Part shown: positions 35,423 through 45,172 of the stretch, in pieces
Position numbering within the stretch: position 1 is the first letter of the stretch
How the letters are laid out: each line of letters begins with the position of its first letter
Source: Oceanobacter kriegii DSM 6294
GTDB lineage: Bacteria; Pseudomonadota; Gammaproteobacteria; Pseudomonadales; Oceanobacteraceae
DNA length: 64,000 bases
NCBI RefSeq assembly: GCF_000422845.1
Contig: NZ_AUGV01000009.1
Span: forward strand, 162,132 to 226,131
Direction: 5' to 3'
Made by a program: the position numbers and the translations under genes
The notes under the pieces: model-generated
What the model was told of the DNA's origin: nothing
The model's database searches: none
Seen by the model: only the letters and a program-made list of their open reading frames with translations

Positions 35423-36883
35423 ATGGCTCTTCGCAATGCCGTCCAGCTGATTTGTTACCCCGATCGCATGGGGTCCAACCTCAAGGACCTCAAGCAGGTT
35501 CTCGATACCCATTTCGCCGACGCCGTCGGTGGGGTGCACATCTTGCCGTTTTACCCCTCCAATGCCGATGCCGGCTTTTCGCCACTGACTCACCGGCAAG
35601 TGAGCCCTGAGTATGGCGACTGGGCCGACATTGAAGCCATCGCCGCCGACTACGATATTTGTGCTGATGTTACGGTGAATCATATTTCCGATGAGTCGAA
35701 AGAATTTCAGGATTATCTGCAGCACGGTAAAAAATCGGAGTTCGCCAGCCTGTTCGTCGACGTGGATGCCATGGGCGAGATCAGTCACGACGACCTGATG
35801 AAAATCCACATTCGCAAAGAGAAAGAGCCCTTCCGCGAGGTGACCTTTGCCGACGGCAGCAAGGGCCGGGTGTGGTGTACCTTCACCGAACACCAGATCG
35901 ACCTGAATTACGAGGCCAAAGAAACCTACGACTACATTGCCAACACCTTCCGGTTTTTGGCCAGTAAGGGCGTCAAGCTGTTCCGCCTGGATGCTTTTGG
36001 CTACACCACCAAGCGCATTGGAACCAGTTGTTTTCTGGTCGAGCCAGACGTTTATCAGACCCTTGATTGGTGCAATCAGGTGGCCCAGAGTCTGGGGGCA
36101 GAAATTCTGCCGGAAGTGCACGATCACTCTTCCTACCAGTACGCCATCGGCCGCCGCAATATGCACCCGTACGGCTTTGCTTTGCCGCCTTTGATGCTGT
36201 ACTCCTTGCTGGACGGCAACAGCGTGTATCTGAAGCACTGGCTGCGTATGTGCCCGCGCAACATGGTGACGGTTCTGGATACCCACGACGGCATCTGCAT
36301 TCCGGATGTAGAAGGGGTGCTGCCGGACGAGAAAATCCGCATCCTGATCGACAACATCAATGACCGTGCAGCTGACCCGATTTTGCGGCGTTCGGCGGCC
36401 AATATTCACAGTGTGGGGGCTATTTATCAGCTCACCTGCACCTTCTACGATGCGCTGATGCAGAACGACGATGCCTACATCGCCGCCCGCACCATCCAGT
36501 TCTTCACGCCGGGCATTCCACAGGTGTACTACGTTGGTTTGCTGGCCGGTGAGAACGACCACGAATTGATGGAGCAAACCGGCGAGTTGCGCGACATTAA
36601 CCGTCATTACTACAGCTTTGATGAAATCGACGAAGCGGTGCAAAAACCGGTGGTTCAGCGACTGCTAAAACTGATGCGCTTCCGCAACAGCCACCCGGCC
36701 TTTGATGGCCACTTTGAACTGAATTATTCCAACGACGCCAGTGTCGATATGGCATGGCGGCACGGCGAGCACTATTGTCGGGCCTTTGTGGATTTGCAGT
36801 TCAACACCGCCAGTGTCAGTAGCACCCGGGTGGCAGACGACGGTGAAACCTTGCTGCCGGGCATGGAGGAGTTCCGTGCCTGA
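35423..36883 (+). CDS. Sucrose phosphorylase (GH13_18)
   Basis: A 486-residue cytoplasmic enzyme that converts sucrose and phosphate to glucose 1-phosphate and fructose. The family pattern is clear: HILPFYPSNADAGFSPLTHRQVSPEYGDWADI near the N-terminus, nucleophile Asp at about residue 189 (FRLDAFGYTTK), acid/base Glu at about 231 (LPEVHDH) and third Asp in VLDTHDGI. The ATG at 35423 has GAGAGG upstream and gives the typical length; the ORF runs 100 codons further upstream without support. No sucrose transporter or fructokinase is next to it, so the gene seems isolated; related glucosylglycerate-type phosphorylases of the same subfamily cannot be excluded. Confidence 0.85.
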   Translation: MALRNAVQLICYPDRMGSNLKDLKQVLDTHFADAVGGVHILPFYPSNADAGFSPLTHRQVSPEYGDWADIEAIAADYDICADVTVNHISDESKEFQDYLQHGKKSEFASLFVDVDAMGEISHDDLMKIHIRKEKEPFREVTFADGSKGRVWCTFTEHQIDLNYEAKETYDYIANTFRFLASKGVKLFRLDAFGYTTKRIGTSCFLVEPDVYQTLDWCNQVAQSLGAEILPEVHDHSSYQYAIGRRNMHPYGFALPPLMLYSLLDGNSVYLKHWLRMCPRNMVTVLDTHDGICIPDVEGVLPDEKIRILIDNINDRAADPILRRSAANIHSVGAIYQLTCTFYDALMQNDDAYIAARTIQFFTPGIPQVYYVGLLAGENDHELMEQTGELRDINRHYYSFDEIDEAVQKPVVQRLLKLMRFRNSHPAFDGHFELNYSNDASVDMAWRHGEHYCRAFVDLQFNTASVSSTRVADDGETLLPGMEEFRA

Positions 36884-36945
36884 CGCGGCTCGTTGGACTG
36901 AGGCGGTGGGCACGTTACACTCTGCCCGCCGCCGGAGACTGACTT

Positions 36946-37371
36946 ATGTGGACACAACGCACGCTGCAACTCAAACCCCGCAGCCGGGGTTTTCATTTGA
37001 TAACCCGCGACATCGAAGCGGGCTTGCCCGAGCTTTCTGATATTCGTATTGGTATGCTGCAACTGTTTATCCAGCACACCTCGGCGTCGTTAACCATCAA
37101 CGAAAACGCCGACCCAACCGTACGGCAGGACTTTGAATCCTGGTTTAACCGCGCGGTAAAGGAAGACGAGCCATACTACCTTCATAACTACGAGGGCAGT
37201 GACGACATGCCAGCTCACATAAAGGCCAGCTTGCTGGGCCACAGTGTGCAGATTCCGATCACCGACGGCGCGCTGAACATGGGCACCTGGCAGGGAATCT
37301 ATCTGGGCGAGCACCGCGACCATGGCGGTTCCCGCCGCATCGTGGCCACCCTGCAAGGCCAGGGCTGGTAA
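36946..37371 (+). CDS. YjbQ family protein (UPF0047)
   Basis: A 141-residue protein of the YjbQ family, which in E. coli can substitute weakly for thiamine-phosphate synthase but whose true role is unsettled. Signature stretches are LQLFIQHTSASLTINENADPTVRQD and HIKASLLGHSVQIPITDGALNMGTWQGIYLGEHRDHGGSRRIV. The ATG is preceded by GGAG. It follows sucrose phosphorylase by 62 bp on the same strand. Confidence 0.93.
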   Translation: MWTQRTLQLKPRSRGFHLITRDIEAGLPELSDIRIGMLQLFIQHTSASLTINENADPTVRQDFESWFNRAVKEDEPYYLHNYEGSDDMPAHIKASLLGHSVQIPITDGALNMGTWQGIYLGEHRDHGGSRRIVATLQGQGW

Positions 37372-37457
37372 CAGAGCCTCCAGGATTCAAAACAACGCGG
37401 CCCCCGATCGCGCTAACCAACCATCGTGACGCACTTCACCCAATCAAAAGGTGACTG

Positions 37458-38390
37458 ATGATTATTCGAGAACGCCCCAACGCCTTCGCCCTGTTGTTTG
37501 CCTGGCGGGGATCGGTTTTACCCAAAATTACGCCGTCGTTGGGGGCACTGCTGGTGTTTTCGTCGCTGGTGGTACTGTTGCATAACGACCATCTGGCCGA
37601 CCTGTCGCACTACAGCGTGGCGCCGTTCACCTTGTTGGGGGTGGCGTTGTCGCTGTTTTTGGGGTTTCGTAACAACGCCTGCTATGAGCGTTGGTGGGAA
37701 GGCCGCAAGCAGTGGGGCAACATGGTGTCTGATGTGCGTTCGCTATCGCGCTCGGCCAAAATCCTGATGTCGGCTTACGCCGCGCAAGGGCTGATGAAGT
37801 GGTGCTGCGTGTATTACCACTGCCTGCGTTTGCAACTGCGCAACGGCAAATTGGAGTCCACCACGGTGATGAAAGAGCTGCCGCCCTGGTGCACCCAACG
37901 CATTCACCCGGACCAACTCGATCGGGTGTTGATTGCGCCCAACCCGGCCGATGCGGCGCTGCAACAAATGGCGCTGATCATCCGCAATGAGTTGCACCAG
38001 AAGCGGCTGGATACCCAGAGTGTACGGATTCTGGATGAACACATCGCCCGGCTGACCGCCGTACAAGCCTCTTCCGAACGACTGGCCACCACGCCGTTAC
38101 CGTTTGCCTATTCCTTGCTGACTCATCGTACCGCTTATCTTTATTGCTTCCTGCTGCCGTTGGGGCTGGTTGGCAGCATGGGCTGGATGACGCCGCTGTT
38201 CAGCCTGATTGTAGCGTATGCCTTTCTGGGGCTGGATGCCTTGGGAGAAGAGCTGGAAAGTCCGTTTTCCGGCAGTCCCAATGCCTTGCCGCTGGAAGCC
38301 TTGTGCCGCGTAAACGATCGCTCACTGGCGCAGGCGCAAGGGGTGTCGGCACCGGAACTGTTGCAGCCGGAAGGACACATTCTGAACTGA
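37458..38390 (+). CDS. Bestrophin-like channel protein (UPF0187)
   Basis: A 310-residue membrane protein of the bacterial bestrophin family. The hallmark SLFLGFRNNACYERWWEGRKQWGNMVSDVRSLSRS is present near residues 65-100. Four hydrophobic segments and the C-terminal LGEELESPFSGSPNALPLEALCR block are also typical. Bacterial homologues form pentameric ion channels (a sodium-selective one is known). It is followed, after 57 bp, by the broken tail of a histidine-kinase gene. Confidence 0.92.
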   Translation: MIIRERPNAFALLFAWRGSVLPKITPSLGALLVFSSLVVLLHNDHLADLSHYSVAPFTLLGVALSLFLGFRNNACYERWWEGRKQWGNMVSDVRSLSRSAKILMSAYAAQGLMKWCCVYYHCLRLQLRNGKLESTTVMKELPPWCTQRIHPDQLDRVLIAPNPADAALQQMALIIRNELHQKRLDTQSVRILDEHIARLTAVQASSERLATTPLPFAYSLLTHRTAYLYCFLLPLGLVGSMGWMTPLFSLIVAYAFLGLDALGEELESPFSGSPNALPLEALCRVNDRSLAQAQGVSAPELLQPEGHILN

Positions 38391-38447
38391 TGAGTATCGC
38401 TACTCGTCTGTATTCTCCGTTTTTGTTCGAGCGCTCTTTCCTACTTA

Positions 38448-38633
38448 TTGGGTCAGCAGTTGTTCGACCCATTTGTGCGTGGCGATAAAAGCCGTACCCG
38501 TGAAACCGGTGGTCATGGACTGGGACTGGCCATCGTCAAACAAATCCTCGAACGCCATCAGGGCAGCGTTCATATTGAAGACAGCCCGCTGGGTGGCGCC
38601 CGCTTTGTGATGCGTTGGCCTGCCCAGCGCTGA
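38448..38633 (+). pseudogene. C-terminal remnant of a sensor histidine kinase
   Basis: An open stretch of about 60 codons encoding LFDPFVRGDKSRTRETGG and HGLGLAIVKQILERHQGS, then DSPLGGARFVMRWP. These are the F and G2 boxes and final strands of a histidine-kinase ATPase domain, closest in style to RstB/OmpR-linked sensors. Nothing upstream encodes the sensing, dimerisation or N/G1 boxes: the fragment begins right behind the bestrophin gene. So the kinase gene has been deleted except for its end, and the product cannot be an active kinase. Its natural neighbour, an OmpR-type regulator, is not in this window. Confidence 0.75.
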
Positions 38634-39143
38634 TCTTTCCCACAGGCAAGTGTCAGCAACTCCGTATTGTAAAAACCGAGCATGTTCCCATACGTAAGGA
38701 CCCTCTGAAGAACTCTGCACAGCTCTCGGCTCTGGCTTCCTGCTTCGCCCTACCTCCTGCATCCATGCAGTCGTGCGCGAGTCCTGCAGGTTGTCAGAAC
38801 AAGGCGGCGAATGCAGCGGAATGACGAACCTGTCCGGTCGAGTCTTTCCAAATTCGCCAACACCGTTCTGGCGGGCTGCAGGCCGCGCCCGAAGGGGATG
38901 GCAGGGCATTGCTGACTCTGTGTCGCTGATTTTTGACTTGACCCGCCAGGCCTGCAAACCAGCTTCGTGACTCAGCTTCGCCCTGTCATCCAGAGCGGGC
39001 ACCGAGTTTTTCAGAGAGTCCTTAACTTTGCCTTAACTTGACTGTCTATACCTTCCTTGAAAAATTGAATAGTAATCTTTTTCGGTTCAACGCTTATTCC
39101 TAACGGATTACTGTCAGCCACCATACGCATCGAGCATCCAACC
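38634..39143. other. 510-bp region between the kinase remnant and the RND operon
   Basis: No gene recognised. The several ORFs on both strands have compositions unlike their neighbours and no known motif; it may be debris of the event that removed the kinase. The last 130 bp hold the probable promoter of the RND operon. Confidence 0.5.
39021..39043 (+). promoter_or_regulatory. PmrA-like direct repeat and candidate -35 box
   Basis: CTTAAC-N5-CTTAAC (39021-39026, 39032-39037) has the 11-bp period of OmpR/PmrA-type regulator sites (CTTAAG-N5-CTTAAG in PmrA). A TTGACT follows at once (39038-39043) and could be the -35 element; the -10 is not clear. It lies about 100-120 bp before the outer-membrane factor gene. 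Confidence 0.5.
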
Positions 39144-40700
39144 ATGTCGAATTGCCAGCCGAACCCCCATGGGACGCGGCTTCCACGCCTGATGGCGAGC
39201 AACAACACTGGCCGCCCGTCGTTGTCGGGCCTTGCCTGCAAGCCAATGGCAGCGCCTTTGATGGCCATGTTTTTAAGCGCGCTCAGCGCCTGTAGCACGG
39301 TTACCCCGTTGCCAGAAGATCCGGCAGCTCCTCTCAATCTGGAAACGCTGATGACGTCGCAGGGCGACGATGGCACCGAGGTGCCCAATTGGTGGACCCA
39401 ATTTCATTCCGACGAGCTGAACCAGCTGGTGCAGCAAGGCCTCAGCAACAACTACAGCCTGGCCGCGGCCCACGCCAGCTGGCAGGCCAGCCGCGCAGTG
39501 TTGGCCAGTGCCCGGGCCGATCAGTCGCTGACGGCTGAAGCTTCCGTCAAAAACACTCAACAATGGCAGCCAGACCACAGCAACCGCTGGTCGCTGGGGG
39601 CTGCCGCCAGTTATGAACTGGACTTCTGGGGCCGTCTGGATGGCCTCAGCCGCGAGGCCGAGTTGTCGGCGCAGGCGCAGCAGGCTGCCATGAACACGGT
39701 TGCCAACAGTGTGGCCGCGGAAGTCAGTCTGGCCTGGTTTGGCAGCGCCTATCAGCAGCAGCTGCTGGGGCTGATTGAACAGCAGCGTGAACGTCTGCAA
39801 TCGTCACTGAAAATCACCAATGCCCGTTTTGAGCGGGGGCTGGTGGACGTATCGGACGTTTGGCAACAGCAGCAACTGTTGGAAAGCCTTAACGCCGATA
39901 CCCTCGTCGCCGAGGCCAATTTGCGTTTGTATCAGCAGCAGCTGGCGCTGTGGCTGGCCGACAGCCGTTGGCTTAATCGGGCGCAGCAGCAAGGTGCTGA
40001 ACTGAATCTGGCCGACTTGTCGATGGCCAGCACATTGGACAACAACGCTGTGCCTGCTATTGGCGTGCAGCAGTTACAAGCACGACCGGATGTGCAACAA
40101 AGCTGGTTTGCCTTGCAGGCTAGCGATGCGGCGTTGGCGGCGGCAGCAGCCAATCGCTACCCACGATTGACGCTGTCGGCCGGGCTGGAGGGCAGCGGCA
40201 CTTCGCTGACATCGGCACTGGATAACTGGGCGGCGAACCTCGCTGCCGGACTGGTCGCGCCTTTACTGGACGGTGGCAGCCGCAAGGCAGAAGTCGAGCG
40301 TCAGCAAGCCAACCGTCAGGCGGCGCTGGCGGATTATCGTCAAACCTTGTTGGCAGCAGCGCAGCAAGTACAGGGACTGCTGGTTGAACAACAACGTTTG
40401 CAGCAACAGCAGCAGAGCCTGCAAAAACAGCTCGATCTGGCCCGTCGTACTTTTGAATATCAGCAAGCCCGCTATCGTCGTGGCGTCGGTGATTTTCTGG
40501 CAACGCTGAGCGCTAATCAGGACGTACTGTCGATGGAGCAAAGCCTGCTGGCGTTGCAGTGGCAGCGTCTGAATAACCGCATCGAGCTTTATCGTTCGGT
40601 CAGCCATGGACGCTTCGAGTCGTCGCAATCCTCGCTTTCATCAGTACCTTCTACCTCCGGACTTTCCACCTCAGTAGCAGCAGGGAGTAACCCGCTATGA
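39144..40700 (+). CDS. RND efflux outer-membrane factor (NodT/OprM-like lipoprotein)
   Basis: A 518-residue outer-membrane channel subunit. The lipobox is LSALSAC (Cys50 from this start), so the mature protein should be lipid-anchored. The body has the duplicated TolC-fold helices: WWTQFHSDELNQLVQQGLSNNYSL, YELDFWGRLDGLSREA, and a long Q/A-rich coiled coil at the C-terminal half. Other ATG codons at 39192 and 39246 could be the true start; 39192 would give a signal peptide of normal length. The gene's stop overlaps the adaptor start (ATGA). First gene of a three-gene RND efflux operon. Confidence 0.88.
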   Translation: MSNCQPNPHGTRLPRLMASNNTGRPSLSGLACKPMAAPLMAMFLSALSACSTVTPLPEDPAAPLNLETLMTSQGDDGTEVPNWWTQFHSDELNQLVQQGLSNNYSLAAAHASWQASRAVLASARADQSLTAEASVKNTQQWQPDHSNRWSLGAAASYELDFWGRLDGLSREAELSAQAQQAAMNTVANSVAAEVSLAWFGSAYQQQLLGLIEQQRERLQSSLKITNARFERGLVDVSDVWQQQQLLESLNADTLVAEANLRLYQQQLALWLADSRWLNRAQQQGAELNLADLSMASTLDNNAVPAIGVQQLQARPDVQQSWFALQASDAALAAAAANRYPRLTLSAGLEGSGTSLTSALDNWAANLAAGLVAPLLDGGSRKAEVERQQANRQAALADYRQTLLAAAQQVQGLLVEQQRLQQQQQSLQKQLDLARRTFEYQQARYRRGVGDFLATLSANQDVLSMEQSLLALQWQRLNNRIELYRSVSHGRFESSQSSLSSVPSTSGLSTSVAAGSNPL

Positions 40701-41932
40701 CTTCTGTTTCTTACTCTCTCGGTCAGCGCTCAGGGCTGATTTGCCAACGGGGCCAAAGTCGGTTGCCGCTGGTGCTTTCGGTGGCGGTATTGGCCGTCGG
40801 CGGTCTGATTGCCTGGGCCGTATTCAGCACCACGCCAGAGCCGAAAAAGGTTGCCAAACAGCCGGTGGCCCGGTTGGTCGAGGCCATGCCGCTGGTATCG
40901 TCCGAAGCCCATCCGCAGTGGCCGACAGGTGGTCAGGCAACAGCGGTAGAACAGGTCAGCCTGACTCCGCGGGTGAGCGGTCAGGTGGCGTCGATCAACG
41001 CCAATGCTCGCCCGGGAGCGCGCTTCAGCAAGGGCACCGTGCTGGCACAGCTGGACCCGGCCGATTATCAACTGGCACTGCAACAAGCGCGGGCAGACCT
41101 GGCCCAGGCCAAAGCGGCGCTGACGGTTGAACAGGGCGAAGTGTCGCTGGCGCAGGAAGAGTACGAACTGGCCGGTCGTTCGCTGCAAGGGGCCGACAAA
41201 GCCCTGGTGCTGCGTGAACCACAGCTGCAATCCGCTCGGGCACAGGTTGCTCGCGCCGAGGCTGCGGTGCAGCAAGCCGAACTGAACCTGCAACGCACTC
41301 GTATCACCATGCCATTCGATGGCCAGCTGATCAGCCGTGATATTGCCGTTGGCATGCAAGCCAGCAGTAGTACCGCACTGTTCGAGGTGGTGAATACCGA
41401 TGCTTTCTGGATTGAAGTGAAAGTACCAAGGCAGTTCCTGCCGTTTCTGGATGGCGACGGCGAGGCACTGGTGTCTCACCCTGCGTGGGGGCTGCAACAT
41501 CGTCGCGCAGCGGTACTGGATGTGGTGCCGGCCGTGAACGCTGCCGACCGCCTGGCGCGGGTGGTGCTGGAGCTGTCAGACCCGCTGGCCAGTCAGGACC
41601 AGCAACAACCAGCAGTACTGCTGAACGACTATCTGGATGTGGTATTGCCGGGCAAAGCGATTGCCGGTGCTATCCGTATTCCGCTGGCTCAGTTGGATGA
41701 ACTCGACCGTGTCTGGGTGGTGGATAACAACGCCTTGCAGCAACGCCAGTTGCAGGTTGTCTGGCGTGGCCGTACCCATGCCTGGGTTACCGAGGGCTTG
41801 CAGCAGCAAGACCAGTTATTGATGAGCCAGCTGGATGCCATTACCGCTGGTATGCCAGTACGGGTAGCCCAACATCCGCAAGCCGCTGCTGATAACGACA
41901 GCAGTCTGGCCAGCTCCGAGGGAGGCCAGTAA
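40697..41932 (+). CDS. RND efflux periplasmic adaptor (membrane-fusion protein)
   Basis: A 411-residue adaptor with one N-terminal membrane anchor (LPLVLSVAVLAVGGLIAWAVF, about residues 22-42). The barrel-sandwich halves are seen as VEQVSLTPRVSGQVASINANARPGARFSKGTVLAQLDPADYQLAL and RTRITMPFDGQLISRDIAVGMQ, with an alpha-hairpin between. It links the inner-membrane pump to the outer-membrane factor. Overlaps both neighbours (ATGA before, TAATG after), so all three are translated together. Confidence 0.92.
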   Translation: MTSVSYSLGQRSGLICQRGQSRLPLVLSVAVLAVGGLIAWAVFSTTPEPKKVAKQPVARLVEAMPLVSSEAHPQWPTGGQATAVEQVSLTPRVSGQVASINANARPGARFSKGTVLAQLDPADYQLALQQARADLAQAKAALTVEQGEVSLAQEEYELAGRSLQGADKALVLREPQLQSARAQVARAEAAVQQAELNLQRTRITMPFDGQLISRDIAVGMQASSSTALFEVVNTDAFWIEVKVPRQFLPFLDGDGEALVSHPAWGLQHRRAAVLDVVPAVNAADRLARVVLELSDPLASQDQQQPAVLLNDYLDVVLPGKAIAGAIRIPLAQLDELDRVWVVDNNALQQRQLQVVWRGRTHAWVTEGLQQQDQLLMSQLDAITAGMPVRVAQHPQAAADNDSSLASSEGGQ

Positions 41933-44900
41933 TGGCGCGCGCAGATACCCCGGAAGTGGCGGGCTACAAGGGCCCGGTTGCCTGGATGTCGCGTCATGGC
42001 GTGGCCCCCAACCTGCTGATGGCGTTTTTGATCATCGGCGGTTTTGTGATGTCGCTGCTGATTCGCAAGGAATACATTCCGCCGTTTGAAGAGCAGGTCA
42101 TCAACGTCGAAGCCAGCTATCCCGGTGCCACACCGCTGGAAATCGAGCAAGGCATTGTGCTGCCGATTGAGAACGAACTGGCGTCGATCAACGGCATCAA
42201 GGAGCTGACCTCAACGGCCTCGCAAGGCTCTGCGGAAGTTTCTGCGGAAGCCGAAAAAGGCGCCGATTTGCAGCAGTTGTATCTGGATATCCAGCAGGCC
42301 GTCGGCCGCATTGGTACCTTTCCCGGCGGCATGGAACAGCCGCGGGTCAGCATTGAAGGCCGTACCATCGACGTGCTGGAAATTGCGGTGTTCGGCCCGG
42401 TCGATGCCTTTTCAATGAAGCGCCTTGGTGAGCGCATCAAGGCTGAGCTGTTGCAGGCACCGGAAATCTCCCAGGTGGTGATGCGTGGCTTGCCTGACGA
42501 ACAGATTCACATCGAGCTGTCGCAGCAACAGCTGCAACGCTACGGTCTGACGCTGTCCGATATTGCCGAGCTGGTGGGTGGCAACGCGGTGGAACAAAGC
42601 GCGGGCACCGTGCGTACGCCGGGCGGCGATATTCTGGTCACGCTGGATGAACGTCGTTACTGGGCCGAGGAGTACCTCGACCTGCCCGTGGTGCAGGATG
42701 CCCAGGGCGTGCAACTGCGACTGGGCGACATCGCCACCGTGGTAGAAGGCTTCGAAGACACCAATGAACGGGTGACCTACAACGGTCAGGAGGCCGTGCG
42801 GCTGCGGGTGTATCGCTCGGAAGACCAAACGCCAACCACCGTCGTGGCGGCTGCCTATGAGCGGCTCGATTATGTCAAAGCCGAGCTGCTGCCGCCGGGA
42901 GTGCAGATTGTTATTACCGACGACGACGGCAAAACCTATTCCGACCGTGTCGGCCTGCTGCTGAACAACGCCATTGTCGGCCTGATTCTGGTGATCGTGC
43001 TGTTGAGTCTGTTTCTGGAATATCGGCTGGCGTTCTGGGTCACCATGGGGATTCCGACGGCCTTTATGGGCGCCATTCTGCTGCTGCCAATCTTCGATGT
43101 GTCGATCAATATGTTCTCGATGTTCGCGTTCATTATCGCGCTGGGCATTGTTGTCGACGATGCCATCATCGCCGGTGAAAACATTTACGAGCACATGCAG
43201 AAAGGCATGTCGTTCCCGAAAGCCGCCATTGAAGGTGCGCGGGAAGTCGCTGTGCCACTGGCGTTCGCCATTCTGACCAACATCGTTGCCTTTATGCCGC
43301 TGCTGACCTTGCCGGGCCGTATGGGCGATATGTTCGCTGCCATTCCGATTGTGGTGATTTGCTGCTTCATCATTTCCTGGATTGAAGCCCTGTTTATCAT
43401 GCCGACCCACTTGGCCAGTCTCGACAAGGAATCCAACAGCCGTATTGGCCGCAAAATGGACGCCGTTCAGCAAAAGGTCGACGGCGGCCTGAGCCGGTTT
43501 ATTGACCGGCTTTACCAGCCAGCATTAAAAGCCTGTGTGGCACAGCCAACCCTCACCGTTGCGGTGGCGGTGGCCTTTGGTGTGGCGGTAATGGCGTGGC
43601 CAATGAGCGGTCGCATGGGCTTCAGCATGTTCCCTCGAGTGGAAGGCGATTACGCCGTCGCCAATGTTGAACTGGCCAGTAATGCACCGTTTGAACAGGC
43701 CGAGCAGGTTCGCCAGATTCTGGAAGACAAACTGCGTCAGGCCATTGCACCGCTGGAAGCCGACGGCACTCAGGTAGTGGTCAGCATGGAAGGCGACGTT
43801 GAAGGATCTTCTGTGGAAGTTGAAGCCCTGCTGATGCCATCGGAAGTACGCACCGTGTCGTCCTATCAGGTCACGGCGTTGTGGCGTGAGGCCATTGGCG
43901 ATATTCCCGGTATCCGCAGCCTGACTTTTGAATCCGAGCGCGGCGGCGGTCCATCGGGCGGTGCCGACCTGACCATTGAACTGCGCGGCTCCGATACCCG
44001 CACTCTGGCTGCTGCCAGCGCGGATATGGCGAACATGCTGGAAGAGCTGGGCGGCGTCAGCGACGTAGCCAACAGCTTTACCAGCGGCAAACCCATGTGG
44101 GATGTTGAGCTGAACGCTCTGGGCCGCAGTCTGGGACTGCAAGCCGACGAAGTCGCGGGCCAGATTCGTGCCGCGCTGTATGGCGCGCGGGCACTGCGTC
44201 AGCAACGTTTAAGCAACGAAGTGACGGTACTGGTGCGCTTGCCACAGCACGAGCGGCGTTACAGCGCCGATATCGAGCGCTTGCAGATTCGGACTCCTGC
44301 AGGTGACTACGTGCCACTGGCCGAAGTCGCCACCCTGCACAAGACCTTCGCACCGGCGCGTATTTCCCGTCGCAACGGCCAGCAAATCGTCACCGTCGAA
44401 GCCAATGTGGAGCCACGCGAGCAGATTCCGGCGCTGATGAATCAGCTGGAAACCAACCAGTTTCTGGTGCTGGAAGCCCGTTACCCGGGCATCAGCTTTG
44501 GCTTTGACGGCAGTCAGGCCGACACCCGTGAAAGCGTCGGCGCGATGACCATTTATGGTGGTTTGGCGGTTGCGTTGGTGTACGTACTGCTGGCCTTGCC
44601 ATTCCGCAGTTACAGCCAGCCGTTGCTGATCATGCTGGTGATTCCGTTTGGCACCGTTGGCGCGGTACTCGGCCATATGGCGATGGGCTATGGCCTGTCG
44701 ATCATCAGCATCATGGGCATTGTGGCGCTGTCTGGCGTGGTGGTGAACGACAGCCTGATTCTGGTGGATTATGCCAACCGTCAGCGTTTGTTGCGGCCGG
44801 GACTGACCGCCAGTCAGGCAGCCATTGAAGCGGGTGTTCGACGATTCCGACCGATCCTGCTGACTACCCTGACCACCTTCCTTGGGCTGGCCCCCATGCT

Positions 44901-45102
44901 GTTCGAAAACTCCCGTCAGGCGCGCTTTATCATGCCGATGGCGGTATCTCTGGGCTTTGGCATCCTGTTCACCACCTTCATCTGCTTGCTGGTACTGCCA
45001 GCGGCTTATGTGGGACTGGATAGCGTGCAGCGCTGGTTGTACCGGGCGGCGGGAAGCGCTGCCAGCCAGATGCCGGTTGAGTCAGAAAAGCGCTCGGTCT
45101 GA
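41932..45102 (+). CDS. RND efflux pump inner-membrane transporter
   Basis: A 1056-residue proton-driven transporter with the 12-helix RND layout and two large periplasmic loops. Typical stretches are ISMFSMF-like SINMFSMFAFIIALGIVVDDAIIAGENIYEHM in helix 4 with the paired aspartates that carry protons, and LSGVVVNDSLILVDYANRQR in the second half. The N-terminus (GYKGPVAWMSRHGVAPNLLMAFLIIGG) places it nearer the AcrB-distant hydrophobe pumps often paired with NodT channels than AcrB itself. Substrates (drugs, solvents, bile-like compounds) cannot be read from sequence. Confidence 0.93.
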   Translation: MARADTPEVAGYKGPVAWMSRHGVAPNLLMAFLIIGGFVMSLLIRKEYIPPFEEQVINVEASYPGATPLEIEQGIVLPIENELASINGIKELTSTASQGSAEVSAEAEKGADLQQLYLDIQQAVGRIGTFPGGMEQPRVSIEGRTIDVLEIAVFGPVDAFSMKRLGERIKAELLQAPEISQVVMRGLPDEQIHIELSQQQLQRYGLTLSDIAELVGGNAVEQSAGTVRTPGGDILVTLDERRYWAEEYLDLPVVQDAQGVQLRLGDIATVVEGFEDTNERVTYNGQEAVRLRVYRSEDQTPTTVVAAAYERLDYVKAELLPPGVQIVITDDDGKTYSDRVGLLLNNAIVGLILVIVLLSLFLEYRLAFWVTMGIPTAFMGAILLLPIFDVSINMFSMFAFIIALGIVVDDAIIAGENIYEHMQKGMSFPKAAIEGAREVAVPLAFAILTNIVAFMPLLTLPGRMGDMFAAIPIVVICCFIISWIEALFIMPTHLASLDKESNSRIGRKMDAVQQKVDGGLSRFIDRLYQPALKACVAQPTLTVAVAVAFGVAVMAWPMSGRMGFSMFPRVEGDYAVANVELASNAPFEQAEQVRQILEDKLRQAIAPLEADGTQVVVSMEGDVEGSSVEVEALLMPSEVRTVSSYQVTALWREAIGDIPGIRSLTFESERGGGPSGGADLTIELRGSDTRTLAAASADMANMLEELGGVSDVANSFTSGKPMWDVELNALGRSLGLQADEVAGQIRAALYGARALRQQRLSNEVTVLVRLPQHERRYSADIERLQIRTPAGDYVPLAEVATLHKTFAPARISRRNGQQIVTVEANVEPREQIPALMNQLETNQFLVLEARYPGISFGFDGSQADTRESVGAMTIYGGLAVALVYVLLALPFRSYSQPLLIMLVIPFGTVGAVLGHMAMGYGLSIISIMGIVALSGVVVNDSLILVDYANRQRLLRPGLTASQAAIEAGVRRFRPILLTTLTTFLGLAPMLFENSRQARFIMPMAVSLGFGILFTTFICLLVLPAAYVGLDSVQRWLYRAAGSAASQMPVESEKRSV

Positions 45103-45172
45103 TAGCGCCGAATGACGAGTGTCGAAGAATCGGTATCAACGAACTAACACTTGTAAGAAAGGAGTCTGAAGT

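Noticed and set aside
35354..36643. 429-codon minus-strand frame opposite sucrose phosphorylase
   Set aside because: Antisense shadow; the plus-strand enzyme is clear.
38445..39002. 185-codon minus-strand frame over the kinase remnant
   Set aside because: The plus strand here encodes recognisable histidine-kinase residues; the minus frame has biased, motif-free composition.
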